In this document: positions 37,131 to 45,455 of the stretch, one piece after another
Layout: each line of letters opens with the position of its first letter
Position numbering within the stretch: position 1 is the stretch's first letter
Origin: Staphylococcus argenteus
GTDB taxonomy: Bacteria; Bacillota; Bacilli; Staphylococcales; Staphylococcaceae
Length of the DNA stretch: 64,000 nt
Assembly: GCF_000236925.1 (NCBI RefSeq)
Contig: NC_016941.1
Location: forward strand, 744,001 to 808,000
Direction of reading: 5' to 3'
Made by a program: the position numbers and the translations under genes
Notes under the pieces: model-generated
Database searches by the model: none
The model's input: only the letters and a program-made list of their open reading frames with translations
What the model was told of the DNA's origin: nothing

Positions 37131-37892
37131 TTAAATAATTAGTAATACAATTGCGACACCAGCGCCTATTGCGAATGCCGTTAATGCCGCTTCAACACCA
37201 CGTGACATGCCGGCAAGTAATTCACCGGCTAGTAAATCGCGAATCGCATTGGTAATTAATATACCTGGTACTAAAGGCATAACACTGGCAATGGTTATAA
37301 TATCTTGGTTTGTTGCAATGCCTAATTTCGTAAATGTGGCGGCAATCGATATGACAACTGCTGCTGCAACAAATTCTGAGAAAAATTTAATTTGAATGTA
37401 ACGTTGTACAAAACTAAATGTTAGAAATGCTGCACCACCTGCTATTACTGCTATCCAACAATCTGAGGCAACGCCACCAAACATGAAAAGAAAAAAGCCA
37501 CATGCGATGGCTGCTGCAAAGAAATTTGTTAAAAATGAGTATTGTAATGATGCGTGCTGTAAATGAATGAACTCTGACTTTGCTTCATCAATTGTTAATT
37601 CTTGGTTTGATATTTTACGTGAAAGACTATTTGTTAAAGCGATTTTTTCTAAATCCGTAGTACGTTCTTGTACACGAATTAATCGCGTGCTTGTTCGATC
37701 ATTTAATGAAAAAATGATTGCAGTTGAACTGACAAAACTATATGTATTATGAAGACCATAACTATGTGCGATACGATTCATCGTATCTTCAACACGATAT
37801 GTTTCTGCGCCAGACTCTAGCAAAATTCTTCCTGCAATCAATACAACATCAATCACTTTATTTTCATCTATAATTGTGATTGAATCAGGCAT
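37131..37892 (-). CDS. ThrE/YjjP-type membrane protein
   Basis: 253 aa. The N-terminal 110 residues are soluble (LLESGAETYRVEDTMNRI is the family signature) and are followed by about five hydrophobic helices; SVMPLVPGILITNAIRDLL repeats the PLVPG motif of its partner. First gene of the unit yjjP-yjjB-pepT on the minus strand. GGAGGTG precedes the ATG. Export of a small amino or carboxylic acid next to a tripeptidase is a reasonable link but not shown. Confidence 0.85.
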   Translation of the reverse strand: MPDSITIIDENKVIDVVLIAGRILLESGAETYRVEDTMNRIAHSYGLHNTYSFVSSTAIIFSLNDRTSTRLIRVQERTTDLEKIALTNSLSRKISNQELTIDEAKSEFIHLQHASLQYSFLTNFFAAAIACGFFLFMFGGVASDCWIAVIAGGAAFLTFSFVQRYIQIKFFSEFVAAAVVISIAATFTKLGIATNQDIITIASVMPLVPGILITNAIRDLLAGELLAGMSRGVEAALTAFAIGAGVAIVLLII

Positions 37893-38018
37893 ATCAATTC
37901 ACCTCCAATGATTTTGTTTATTTATTTGAACAATTGAAGTTTACAACTTGTTGTTGCAACTTTCAATAGTGAGACGCTGGGTCCGTATGAAGTAATTGCA
38001 AAGATAAAATTAAAATAA

Positions 38019-38085
38019 TAAAAAACTGTTAATCTTTGCTATTGTATCATGATTTAATAATAGCAAATGATTAACAGTTTTGTCG
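38019..38085 (-). terminator. Intrinsic terminator after gdpS
   Basis: AAAACTGTTAATC-TTTGCTATT pairs with AATAGCAAA-TGATTAACAGTTTT (arms about 38022-38043 and 38058-38081). On the minus strand TTTTTATT follows. It lies just after the gdpS stop. Confidence 0.75.
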
Positions 38086-38088
38086 TTG

Positions 38089-39159
38089 TTATAAATTGAT
38101 AATAGGGTTAAACATGACTTTGTTTCGCCCTTGGTTTTTAGCTACATGTACCATATCGTCTGCATCTTTAAATACTTTTCGCTGTGATTTAGGGTCTTCG
38201 TCTGTTAGATAACCGACACCTATTGATACAGATAATTTTATAACTTCTTTGTTTGGTAAATGGAATGAAGATTTTTCTACTCCTGAACGAATGTTTTCAG
38301 CTAATTTAACACTTTGATCTAGTGAATAATTGTGTATAACTACAGAGAACTCTTCGCCACCATTTCTAAAAATTTTAAATTGATTTGGTACATAGTTTTT
38401 AAGTAATTGTGACATTTGTTTTAATACTGCATCACCAGATTTATGTGAATACGTATCATTGACATCTTTAAAGCCATCGATATCAATTAATAATAACGCG
38501 ATGCTTTGATGTTCTTTTTCAGCTTTTTGTGAAATTTCATTTAAATGTCTATCGAATTCTTTTACATTGCCTAATCCTGTTAAATAATCATACTTGTCTT
38601 CATTTTCATAACGATTAACAAGTGAGAAGAAGTGCCATATATCTACAAAAGTTATTGCAGATGCTAACGTGATAATTAATGATATTGGTATTAAAATGAT
38701 AACTTCAGATAAACTATAAATCGGGCTCACTAAAGCAACACCAAATAAAATAATAATTGTGACAACATTTAGAATTAATAATGATAGTACATCGTTTTGT
38801 TTTAAAAATGGTCCTATAGCACTTGTTACGGCAGCAATAACGATTAATGTGACACCGTACATAATTGAGTTGTTGAATACAACGACTTCAACAATTGATA
38901 CAATTAAAGTAGCAGATAATGTATAGACCATATTGGTAAATCTACCTAAAAACAATAAAGGAACGAAAGTTAAATGAATTAAATAATCCTCACGATAAGG
39001 AATTGGGTAAACAGATAATAATAATGAAACGATTGTCATCAATACTGTGACATAGGCTTTAGAAAAAACCATACGCTTGTTTTCTGAATACTGTAATCGA
39101 TGGAACAAATAGATTCCAGCGACGATAACAGATATATTGTATATAAATGCTTCGAACAT
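38089..39159 (-). CDS. gdpS: GGDEF-domain membrane protein GdpS
   Basis: 356 aa: about six hydrophobic helices (5TM-5TMR_LYT type sensor, residues 1-180) and a C-terminal GGDEF domain from about 190. The active-site signature reads [13 protein letters not shown], so GGEEF replaces GGDEF, and [22 protein letters not shown] is present upstream. In staphylococci GdpS is reported to act on biofilm and virulence genes without producing detectable cyclic-di-GMP. AAAGGAGTCG precedes the ATG. Monocistronic with its own terminator. Confidence 0.92.
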   Translation of the reverse strand: MFEAFIYNISVIVAGIYLFHRLQYSENKRMVFSKAYVTVLMTIVSLLLSVYPIPYREDYLIHLTFVPLLFLGRFTNMVYTLSATLIVSIVEVVVFNNSIMYGVTLIVIAAVTSAIGPFLKQNDVLSLLILNVVTIIILFGVALVSPIYSLSEVIILIPISLIITLASAITFVDIWHFFSLVNRYENEDKYDYLTGLGNVKEFDRHLNEISQKAEKEHQSIALLLIDIDGFKDVNDTYSHKSGDAVLKQMSQLLKNYVPNQFKIFRNGGEEFSVVIHNYSLDQSVKLAENIRSGVEKSSFHLPNKEVIKLSVSIGVGYLTDEDPKSQRKVFKDADDMVHVAKNQGRNKVMFNPIINL

Positions 39160-39476
39160 GTCTTAATCGACTCCTTTAATTGACCACTAGCTATTGTAAG
39201 TGAAAACTTACATTTTGTCATTAATTTATATATAAAATTAGCGTTTAATATAGACTTTAATGTTAAAATGTTGCCTTAAATGATATGATAAAAAAATGAG
39301 TAATAAACGATTTAAACGAAATGAATCGTATAGTTGTATATATGATATCATTTATTGAGCGAATTAATTTATAATAAAGGCATAAGATATACATAGAAAG
39401 TATATATATCATTCTATAAAGATTATATTAAATAAATACAACGTTAAAAACAATTAATATCGATGAAGGTGAATAA
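39160..39476. other. Divergent intergenic region gdpS/tagO
   Basis: 317 nt, AT-rich, no gene. A perfect 7-bp hairpin, TGTAAGT and ACTTACA with a GAAA loop on the plus strand (39195-39212), lies in the gdpS leader about 35 nt before its start. Promoters for both genes must lie here, but I cannot choose among several AT-rich candidates. Confidence 0.4.
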
Positions 39477-40532
39477 ATGGTTACATTATTACTTGTTGCA
39501 GTCACGATGATTGTCAGTTTGATTATAACGCCAATCGTTATTGCAATATCGAAAAGATTAAATTTAGTTGATAAACCAAATTTTAGAAAAGTACACACCA
39601 AACCTGTATCTGTAATGGGGGGAACTGTGATTCTCTTTTCATTTTTAATAGGTATTTGGATTGGACATCCTATTGAAACAGAAATCAAGCCACTTATTAT
39701 TGGTGCGATTATTATGTACATACTTGGACTTGTAGATGATATTTATGATTTGAAACCTTATATTAAGCTTGCTGGCCAAATTGCTGCAGCTTTAGTTGTT
39801 GCTTTTTATGGTGTGACCATTGACTTTATTTCATTGCCAATGGGTACGACGATTCACTTTGGATTTTTAAGTATACCAATTACAGTTATTTGGATTGTTG
39901 CAATCACAAATGCAATAAACTTAATTGATGGATTGGATGGATTGGCATCTGGGGTTTCAGCAATTGGACTTATTACAATTGGATTTATTGCGATTTTACA
40001 AGCAAACATATTCATTACTATGATTTGCTGCGTACTATTAGGTTCATTGATTGGGTTTTTATTTTACAATTTTCATCCGGCAAAAATATTCCTTGGAGAT
40101 AGCGGGGCATTAATGATTGGATTTATAATTGGATTCTTATCTTTATTAGGATTCAAAAATATTACAATTATTGCTTTATTCTTCCCAATCGTTATTTTAG
40201 CAGTGCCATTTATCGATACATTATTTGCCATGATTCGACGTGTTAAAAAAGGGCAGCATATTATGCAAGCTGATAAGTCTCATCTACATCATAAATTATT
40301 GGCTTTAGGTTATACACATAGGCAAACAGTATTATTAATCTATTCGATTTCTATTTTATTTAGCCTTTCCAGTATTATTCTATATGTGTCGCCACCATTA
40401 GGTGTTGTATTGATGTTTGTGTTAATTATTTTTAGTATTGAGTTGATTGTTGAATTTACAGGACTCATTGATAATAACTATAGACCAATTTTGAATTTAA
40501 TTAGTCGTAAGTCATCTCATAAAGAAGAGTGA
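39477..40532 (+). CDS. tagO: UDP-GlcNAc:undecaprenyl-phosphate GlcNAc-1-phosphate transferase
   Basis: Starts wall teichoic acid synthesis by moving GlcNAc-1-P to the undecaprenyl carrier at the inner membrane face. 351 aa with about ten to eleven helices. Family motifs: LGLVDDIYDLKP (Asp-Asp), ITNAINLIDGLDGLASG, FLGDSGALMIGF and the cytoplasmic SHLHHKLLALG loop. AAGGTG precedes the ATG. Single gene; in S. aureus tagO is unlinked from the other tar genes, as here. Confidence 0.96.
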   Translation: MVTLLLVAVTMIVSLIITPIVIAISKRLNLVDKPNFRKVHTKPVSVMGGTVILFSFLIGIWIGHPIETEIKPLIIGAIIMYILGLVDDIYDLKPYIKLAGQIAAALVVAFYGVTIDFISLPMGTTIHFGFLSIPITVIWIVAITNAINLIDGLDGLASGVSAIGLITIGFIAILQANIFITMICCVLLGSLIGFLFYNFHPAKIFLGDSGALMIGFIIGFLSLLGFKNITIIALFFPIVILAVPFIDTLFAMIRRVKKGQHIMQADKSHLHHKLLALGYTHRQTVLLIYSISILFSLSSIILYVSPPLGVVLMFVLIIFSIELIVEFTGLIDNNYRPILNLISRKSSHKEE

Positions 40533-40578
40533 GATGGGGTTTAAATAGATACTTTATTGAAATTAAAAAAGATAATAA

Positions 40579-40648
40579 ATAAAGCACTAGCATGATCGTG
40601 TTACTTCAATTGCAATTGAAATACACCATCATTTGCTAGTGCTTTTAT
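40579..40648. terminator. Bidirectional terminator between tagO and the YigZ-family gene
   Basis: AAAGCACTAGCA (40581-40592) and TGCTAGTGCTTTT (40634-40646) pair; the loop holds the palindrome TTCAATTGCAATTGAA. The right arm runs into the stop codon of the minus-strand gene. A-rich and T-rich flanks allow use from both sides. Confidence 0.8.
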
Positions 40649-41286
40649 GTTGTTGGAATATCGAAAGGTAACTGTTTTGTATTCTCTTCAGTTAATTCAA
40701 AATTACCAGCAGTTATTTGATTTAAAAAATTGATGAAATCGTTATAGTCAGTTTTGACGACATCGATATAATAGCTAACTTTATCAGTGTAAATTTGATT
40801 ACGTAACATAAAATGTGTAGAGGCTAATTCGTATTCGAATTTTCCGGTTTGATCATAATTAAGTGTGACAATACAAGGTATGGCCTCACGTAGTTCTACA
40901 CGTCCAGCATCATAAATGACATCTCTTACTGCACCACTATATGCACGAATTAAGCCACCACCACCTAATTTGATACCTCCAAAATATCTTGTAACAACAA
41001 CACATGTATTATGAACTTCAAGTTTTTTCAAAATGTCTAACATCGGTACGCCAGCAGTACCTGTAGGCTCACCATCATCATTGGCTTTTTGAATATTCAT
41101 CTCAGGTCCTATTGTATATGCTGAACAGTTATGTGTGGCATCTTTATGCTCTTTTTTTATTGTGGCAATAAATGCTTTAGCGTCATCCTCACTTTGAACT
41201 GGTTTAATATGAGCAATAAATCTCGACTTACTAATTACATTTTCAATGATGTGTTCTTTTTTAATAGTAATGATATTTTGTGTCAT
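40645..41286 (-). CDS. YigZ/YvyE (IMPACT, UPF0029) family protein
   Basis: 213 aa. SKSRFIAHIKPVQSEDDAKA at the N-terminus, HNCSAYTIGP, and DDGEPTGTAGVPMLDIL with VVVTRYFGGIKLGGGGLIRAY are the diagnostic blocks of the IMPACT N-terminal domain; the C-terminal DUF1949 ferredoxin-like domain follows (from about YDQTGKFEYEL). Role unclear, possibly linked to translation. AAGGAG precedes the ATG. It is divergent from fakB1. Confidence 0.9.
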   Translation of the reverse strand: MTQNIITIKKEHIIENVISKSRFIAHIKPVQSEDDAKAFIATIKKEHKDATHNCSAYTIGPEMNIQKANDDGEPTGTAGVPMLDILKKLEVHNTCVVVTRYFGGIKLGGGGLIRAYSGAVRDVIYDAGRVELREAIPCIVTLNYDQTGKFEYELASTHFMLRNQIYTDKVSYYIDVVKTDYNDFINFLNQITAGNFELTEENTKQLPFDIPTT

Positions 41287-41429
41287 AATAACTCCTTAAT
41301 TCATCAGCTTAAGATTATTTAAACTTCATTATACACTGAAAATGACACAACAATAAATCGTTTGATTGCCATTTTCTTTTTAACAGAAATATTGTATCAT
41401 GACTATGAGTATATTTGAGGAGGACGACT

Positions 41430-42296
41430 ATGAAAATTGCTGTGATGACCGATTCTACAAGTTATCTGTCGCAAGACTTAATTGATAAATATAACATTCA
41501 AATCGCGCCATTAAGTGTGACATTTGATGATGGTAAGAATTTTACAGAAAGTAATGAAATAGCAATTGATGAATTTTACAATAAAATGGCATCGTCACAA
41601 ACGATACCAACAACAAGCCAACCTGCAATTGGCGAATGGATCACAAAATATGAAATGCTAAGAGATCAAGGTTACACAGATATCATTGTCATTTGTTTAT
41701 CAAGTGGAATCAGCGGTAGTTACCAATCTAGTTATCAAGCAGGAGAAATGGTTGACGGTGTTAATGTGCATGCTTTCGACAGTAAATTAGCAGCGATGAT
41801 TGAAGGCTGCTATGTTTTAAGAGCTATTGAAATGGTTGACGAAGGGTATGAACCACAGCAGATTATTGATGATTTAACTGAAATGCGTGAACATACAGGT
41901 GCATTTTTAATTGTTGATGATTTAAAAAACTTACAAAAAAGTGGTCGAATTACAGGAGCACAAGCATGGGTTGGAACATTATTGAAAATGAAACCAGTAC
42001 TTAAATTTGAAGATGGTAAGATTATACCTGAAGAAAAAGTCCGTGCTAAAAAGCGTGCTATACAAACACTTGAAAAGAAAGTATTAGAAATTGTTAAGGA
42101 CTACGAAGAAGTAACATTATTTGTTATTAATGGAGACCACTATGAAGATGGGCAAGCATTATACAAAAAGCTGTTAGAAGATTGTCCTTCAAATTATCAA
42201 GTTGCATATTCAGAATTTGGTCCAGTAATTGCAGCACATTTAGGATCTGGTGGATTAGGTTTAGGATACGTTGGTAGAAAAATAAGATTAACATAA
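41430..42296 (+). CDS. fakB1: DegV-family fatty acid-binding protein FakB1
   Basis: 288 aa. Presents a bound fatty acid to the kinase FakA to form acyl-phosphate for phospholipid synthesis. DegV motifs: [13 protein letters not shown] at the start, [26 protein letters not shown], and [14 protein letters not shown] 41430 is preferred: GAGGAGG lies 7 nt upstream; a TTG at 41415 in the same frame overlaps that site. S. aureus has two FakB proteins; gene order around tagO, secA and ltaS fits the saturated-fatty-acid type FakB1, but the choice between paralogues rests on context. Confidence 0.88.
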   Translation: MKIAVMTDSTSYLSQDLIDKYNIQIAPLSVTFDDGKNFTESNEIAIDEFYNKMASSQTIPTTSQPAIGEWITKYEMLRDQGYTDIIVICLSSGISGSYQSSYQAGEMVDGVNVHAFDSKLAAMIEGCYVLRAIEMVDEGYEPQQIIDDLTEMREHTGAFLIVDDLKNLQKSGRITGAQAWVGTLLKMKPVLKFEDGKIIPEEKVRAKKRAIQTLEKKVLEIVKDYEEVTLFVINGDHYEDGQALYKKLLEDCPSNYQVAYSEFGPVIAAHLGSGGLGLGYVGRKIRLT

Positions 42297-42317
42297 TTAT
42301 AAAATTTTAATTGAAGT

Positions 42318-42432
42318 GTCTACATTATGATTAAAGTTTTAAGTTTAGTATTTTAAGTATTTTTATGATTTATCATGTAAATGCTGAAATTCTATAGTTA
42401 AAACGTAATAATCATTAAATGTAGACTTTTTT
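42318..42432 (+). terminator. Inverted repeat with T-run between fakB1 and comFA
   Basis: GTCTACATT (42318-42326) pairs with AATGTAGAC (42418-42426), followed by TTTTTTATT. The loop is about 90 nt. The T-run ends 6 nt before the comFA ribosome site, so it could end fakB1 transcripts and reduce read-through into comFA. Confidence 0.45.
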
Positions 42433-42452
42433 ATTGAAAAGAGGTAAAACAT

Positions 42453-43742
42453 ATCAAACATTATGGAAAATTAATACAACCAAGAACGCAACTAACAACA
42501 GAGGTAATTAAAACAGAAACTACCGGTATAACAAAAGAAGGACGATATTATCGGTGCCTTCAATGTGAAAGTAATAATCCTCAACATTTTTATCAATATT
42601 ACTCATCAACTATTTCAAAAATGATTGTGTATTGTCGAAATTGTATTTCGCTTGGTCGCATGGATGATATGACAATTTATAAAATAACTGAGAGTTCTCA
42701 GAATCCTTCGCAAGCTTATTATAATCTACCGTTTGATTTATCCGCACAACAAGCATATGCTTCTGAACATATTGTTCAGGCAATTCACAACCGGCAAACG
42801 ATTTTGTTATATGCAGTTACAGGTGCTGGTAAAACAGAAATGATGTTTCAAGGTATTCAATATGCAAGACGTCAAGGAGATAATGTTGCTGTCGTATCAC
42901 CACGTGTAGATGTGGTCGTGGAGATTAGCAAACGAATTCAAGACGCGTTTATAGGAGAAAATATAGATGTCTTACATCAGCAGTCGCAGCAACAATTTAA
43001 TGGTCATTTTGTTGTAAGTACTGTTCACCAGCTATACCGCTTCAAAAAACATTTTGATACGATTTTTGTTGATGAAGTAGATGCGTTTCCATTAGCAATG
43101 GACAATACTTTACAACAGGCATTAATTTCAGCCGCTAAAGAAAATCATGCAATGATTTATATGACGGCCACACCTCCAAAGCACCTTTTAGCAACAATTC
43201 CTCGAGAAAATATTATTAAGTTACCTGCACGATTTCATAAAAAGTCACTACCAGTTCCTAAATTCCATTATTTCAAATTAAAGGAAAGCAAAATTCAACA
43301 TAGACTTTATAAATTACTAATGGAACAAATTTCTAATAAACGTTACACACTGGTCTTTTTTAATAATATAGAGATAATGATTAAAACTTTTTCGTCTTAT
43401 AAGAATAAAATTTCAAGATTAACATACGTTCATAGTGAAGACGTTTTTCGTTTTGAAAAAGTAGAAAATTTACGAAATGGAAACTATGATGTCATTTTTA
43501 CTACAACAATTTTAGAACGAGGATTCACGATGGCTAATTTAGATGTTATCGTCATTGATGCACATCAGTTTTCTAAAGAAGCATTAATTCAAATTGCTGG
43601 ACGAGTTGGACGTAAATTAGAATGTCCAAATGGTAAAGTATTGTATTTTCATCAAGGTGTTAGTTTAAGTATGATGCTAGCAAGAAAAGAAATCTTGCAA
43701 ATGAATCGATTAGCTTTAAAAAGAGGGTGGATTGATGAATAA
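42453..43742 (+). CDS. comFA: Competence ATP-dependent helicase-like protein ComFA (non-canonical ATC start)
   Basis: Helps pull transforming DNA through the membrane. The coding frame opens after a TGA near 42433 and has no ATG, GTG or TTG until ATG 42621. AAAGAGGT (42438-42445) stands 7 nt before ATC at 42453, and translation from there gives IKHYGKLIQPR and a complete four-cysteine zinc finger: Cys35 and Cys38 (CLQC) with Cys61 and Cys64 (CRNC). Starting at 42621 would remove 56 residues and half the finger. Beyond it are Walker A AVTGAGKTEM, FVDEVDAF, YMTATPP and the helicase C domain QIAGRVGRK. Total about 429 aa. Either ATC is the start or expression is impaired. Confidence 0.85.
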   Translation: MKHYGKLIQPRTQLTTEVIKTETTGITKEGRYYRCLQCESNNPQHFYQYYSSTISKMIVYCRNCISLGRMDDMTIYKITESSQNPSQAYYNLPFDLSAQQAYASEHIVQAIHNRQTILLYAVTGAGKTEMMFQGIQYARRQGDNVAVVSPRVDVVVEISKRIQDAFIGENIDVLHQQSQQQFNGHFVVSTVHQLYRFKKHFDTIFVDEVDAFPLAMDNTLQQALISAAKENHAMIYMTATPPKHLLATIPRENIIKLPARFHKKSLPVPKFHYFKLKESKIQHRLYKLLMEQISNKRYTLVFFNNIEIMIKTFSSYKNKISRLTYVHSEDVFRFEKVENLRNGNYDVIFTTTILERGFTMANLDVIVIDAHQFSKEALIQIAGRVGRKLECPNGKVLYFHQGVSLSMMLARKEILQMNRLALKRGWIDE

Positions 43743-44409
43743 GTGTCTAAATTGTGGTAGGAATATCAATGAAACTATTTCAATTTATAATTTATTTAAG
43801 AAGCCTTCTCAATTATGTGAATTTTGCGAGAATAAATGGAAACAGATGAAAATCAATAATAAAGAAAGACGATGTGTTAAATGTCTTAAATGTTTAAGCG
43901 ATATGGAAGAAATGTGCTTAGATTGCGAATTTTTAGCAACACATTTTAAATTAATGGAACAATTGTATTGTGGATATAATTATGACGGGATAATGAAAGA
44001 GATTATTCATCAATTTAAATTTATGAAAGACTATTATTTATGTGAATTGTTGGCACATTTAATTGAAATACCTTCGACAACGTATGATTATATTGTACCA
44101 ATACCTTCATCTGCATCAAATGATCAATATAGAACATATAATCCAGTTGAAGCGGTTTTAACAGCAAAGGGCATTCATTTTGATAAGATTTTAAAAATGG
44201 TTGACCGTCCAAAACAAGCTGGCTTATCTAAAAAAGAACGACTTTTAGAAGAGAATCCATTTATAGTTGATACTAGTTTAGATTTAAAAGGTAAAGAAAT
44301 ATTACTCATTGACGATATTTATACAACAGGATTAACAATTCATCGTGCTGGGTGTAAATTATATACTAAAAATATCAGAAAATTCAAAGTGTTTGCGTTT
44401 GCACGATAG
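43735..44409 (+). CDS. comFC: ComF/ComFC phosphoribosyltransferase-like competence protein
   Basis: 224 aa. Two zinc-binding CxxC pairs at the N-terminus (CLNC, CEFC) and two more (CVKC, CLDC), then a PRTase fold with VPIPSSASNDQYRTYNP and the PRPP-binding motif ILLIDDIYTTGLT. Works with ComFA in DNA uptake. The ATG at 43735 overlaps the comFA stop by 8 nt and uses AGAGGGTGG inside comFA, so it is translationally coupled. Intact. Confidence 0.9.
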   Translation: MNKCLNCGRNINETISIYNLFKKPSQLCEFCENKWKQMKINNKERRCVKCLKCLSDMEEMCLDCEFLATHFKLMEQLYCGYNYDGIMKEIIHQFKFMKDYYLCELLAHLIEIPSTTYDYIVPIPSSASNDQYRTYNPVEAVLTAKGIHFDKILKMVDRPKQAGLSKKERLLEENPFIVDTSLDLKGKEILLIDDIYTTGLTIHRAGCKLYTKNIRKFKVFAFAR

Positions 44410-44469
44410 CGTAAAAATGTTAAAATATAATAAAGAGTTACCAATAAAGAGGTTTAAGGAGAGATTACT

Positions 44470-45042
44470 ATGATTAGATTTGAAATTCATGGAGATAACC
44501 TCACTATCACAGATGCTATTCGCAACTATATTGAGGAAAAAATTGGTAAGTTGGAACGTTATTTTAATGACGTACCAAATGCAGTCGCGCATGTAAAAGT
44601 TAAAACTTATTCAAATTCAGCAACTAAAATTGAAGTAACAATTCCATTGAAAAATGTAACGTTACGAGCTGAAGAGCGCAACGATGATTTATATGCAGGA
44701 ATTGATTTAATTAATAATAAACTTGAAAGACAAGTTAGAAAATATAAAACACGTGTTAATCGTAAGAGCCGTGATCGTGGAGATCAAGAAGTGTTTGTTG
44801 CAGAGTTGCAAGAAATGCAAGAAACACCAGTTGACAATGAGACTTATGATGATAACGAAATCGAAATTATTCGTTCTAAAGAATTCAGCTTAAAACCAAT
44901 GGATTCAGAAGAAGCTGTATTACAAATGAATCTTCTTGGTCATGATTTCTTTGTATTCACAGATAGAGAAACAGATGGAACAAGCATAGTTTATCGTCGT
45001 AAAGATGGTAAATATGGTTTAATTCAAACTAGCGAACAATAA
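44470..45042 (+). CDS. hpf: Long-form ribosome hibernation promoting factor
   Basis: 190 aa. N-terminal S30AE domain ([20 protein letters not shown], residues 1-100) binds the 30S decoding region; the C-terminal domain ([20 protein letters not shown] and [12 protein letters not shown]) dimerises, giving 100S ribosomes in stationary phase. AAGGAGAG precedes the ATG by 8 nt. Sixty nucleotides separate it from comFC; it has its own terminator. Confidence 0.96.
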   Translation: MIRFEIHGDNLTITDAIRNYIEEKIGKLERYFNDVPNAVAHVKVKTYSNSATKIEVTIPLKNVTLRAEERNDDLYAGIDLINNKLERQVRKYKTRVNRKSRDRGDQEVFVAELQEMQETPVDNETYDDNEIEIIRSKEFSLKPMDSEEAVLQMNLLGHDFFVFTDRETDGTSIVYRRKDGKYGLIQTSEQ

Positions 45043-45052
45043 ATGATATTTT

Positions 45053-45085
45053 AAGCACTTGTGTTCTAGCACAAGTGCTTTTTTA
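45053..45085 (+). terminator. Intrinsic terminator after hpf
   Basis: AAGCACTTGTG (45053-45063) and CACAAGTGCTT (45070-45080) with a 6-nt loop, followed by TTTTT. Confidence 0.88.
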
Positions 45086-45455
45086 AATTCAAAATGGTCA
45101 GTTAAATTATTTCAGTATTCACTTATGTAATTTGTTGAATGAAACATAGTGTCTATGCTAATGTAAATGGATGTATATATTTGAATGTTGAATTAATTAT
45201 AGTATGTCAGTTTATTGAACAATCCACTTAAATAATCGTAAAATAACGATGCTATATTTTATGGGAAAGCATTAATGTGTATTGAGATTATATTTAATAG
45301 TGATAAACTTGTTATCAACAGAATGTGAATGAAGTTTGTCGTAAATATATTTATATTGATTCCTTAAATGAGTAAATAAGTATAATTTTATAACTATAAA
45401 TGATAAGATATATTGTTGTAGGCCAAACAGTTTTTTAGCTAAAGGAGCGAACGAA
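45086..45455 (+). promoter_or_regulatory. secA upstream region
   Basis: 370 nt without a gene. TTGAAC (45215-45220) and TAAAAT (45239-45244) with 18-nt spacing may be the secA promoter. A small hairpin, AATCGT and AACGAT, overlaps the -10 (45234-45249). TTATCAACA at about 45313 differs from a DnaA box at one base. AAAGGAGCG gives secA a strong ribosome site. Confidence 0.4.

Noticed and set aside
45313..45321. DnaA-box-like TTATCAACA upstream of secA
   Set aside because: One mismatch from consensus and no further boxes nearby.
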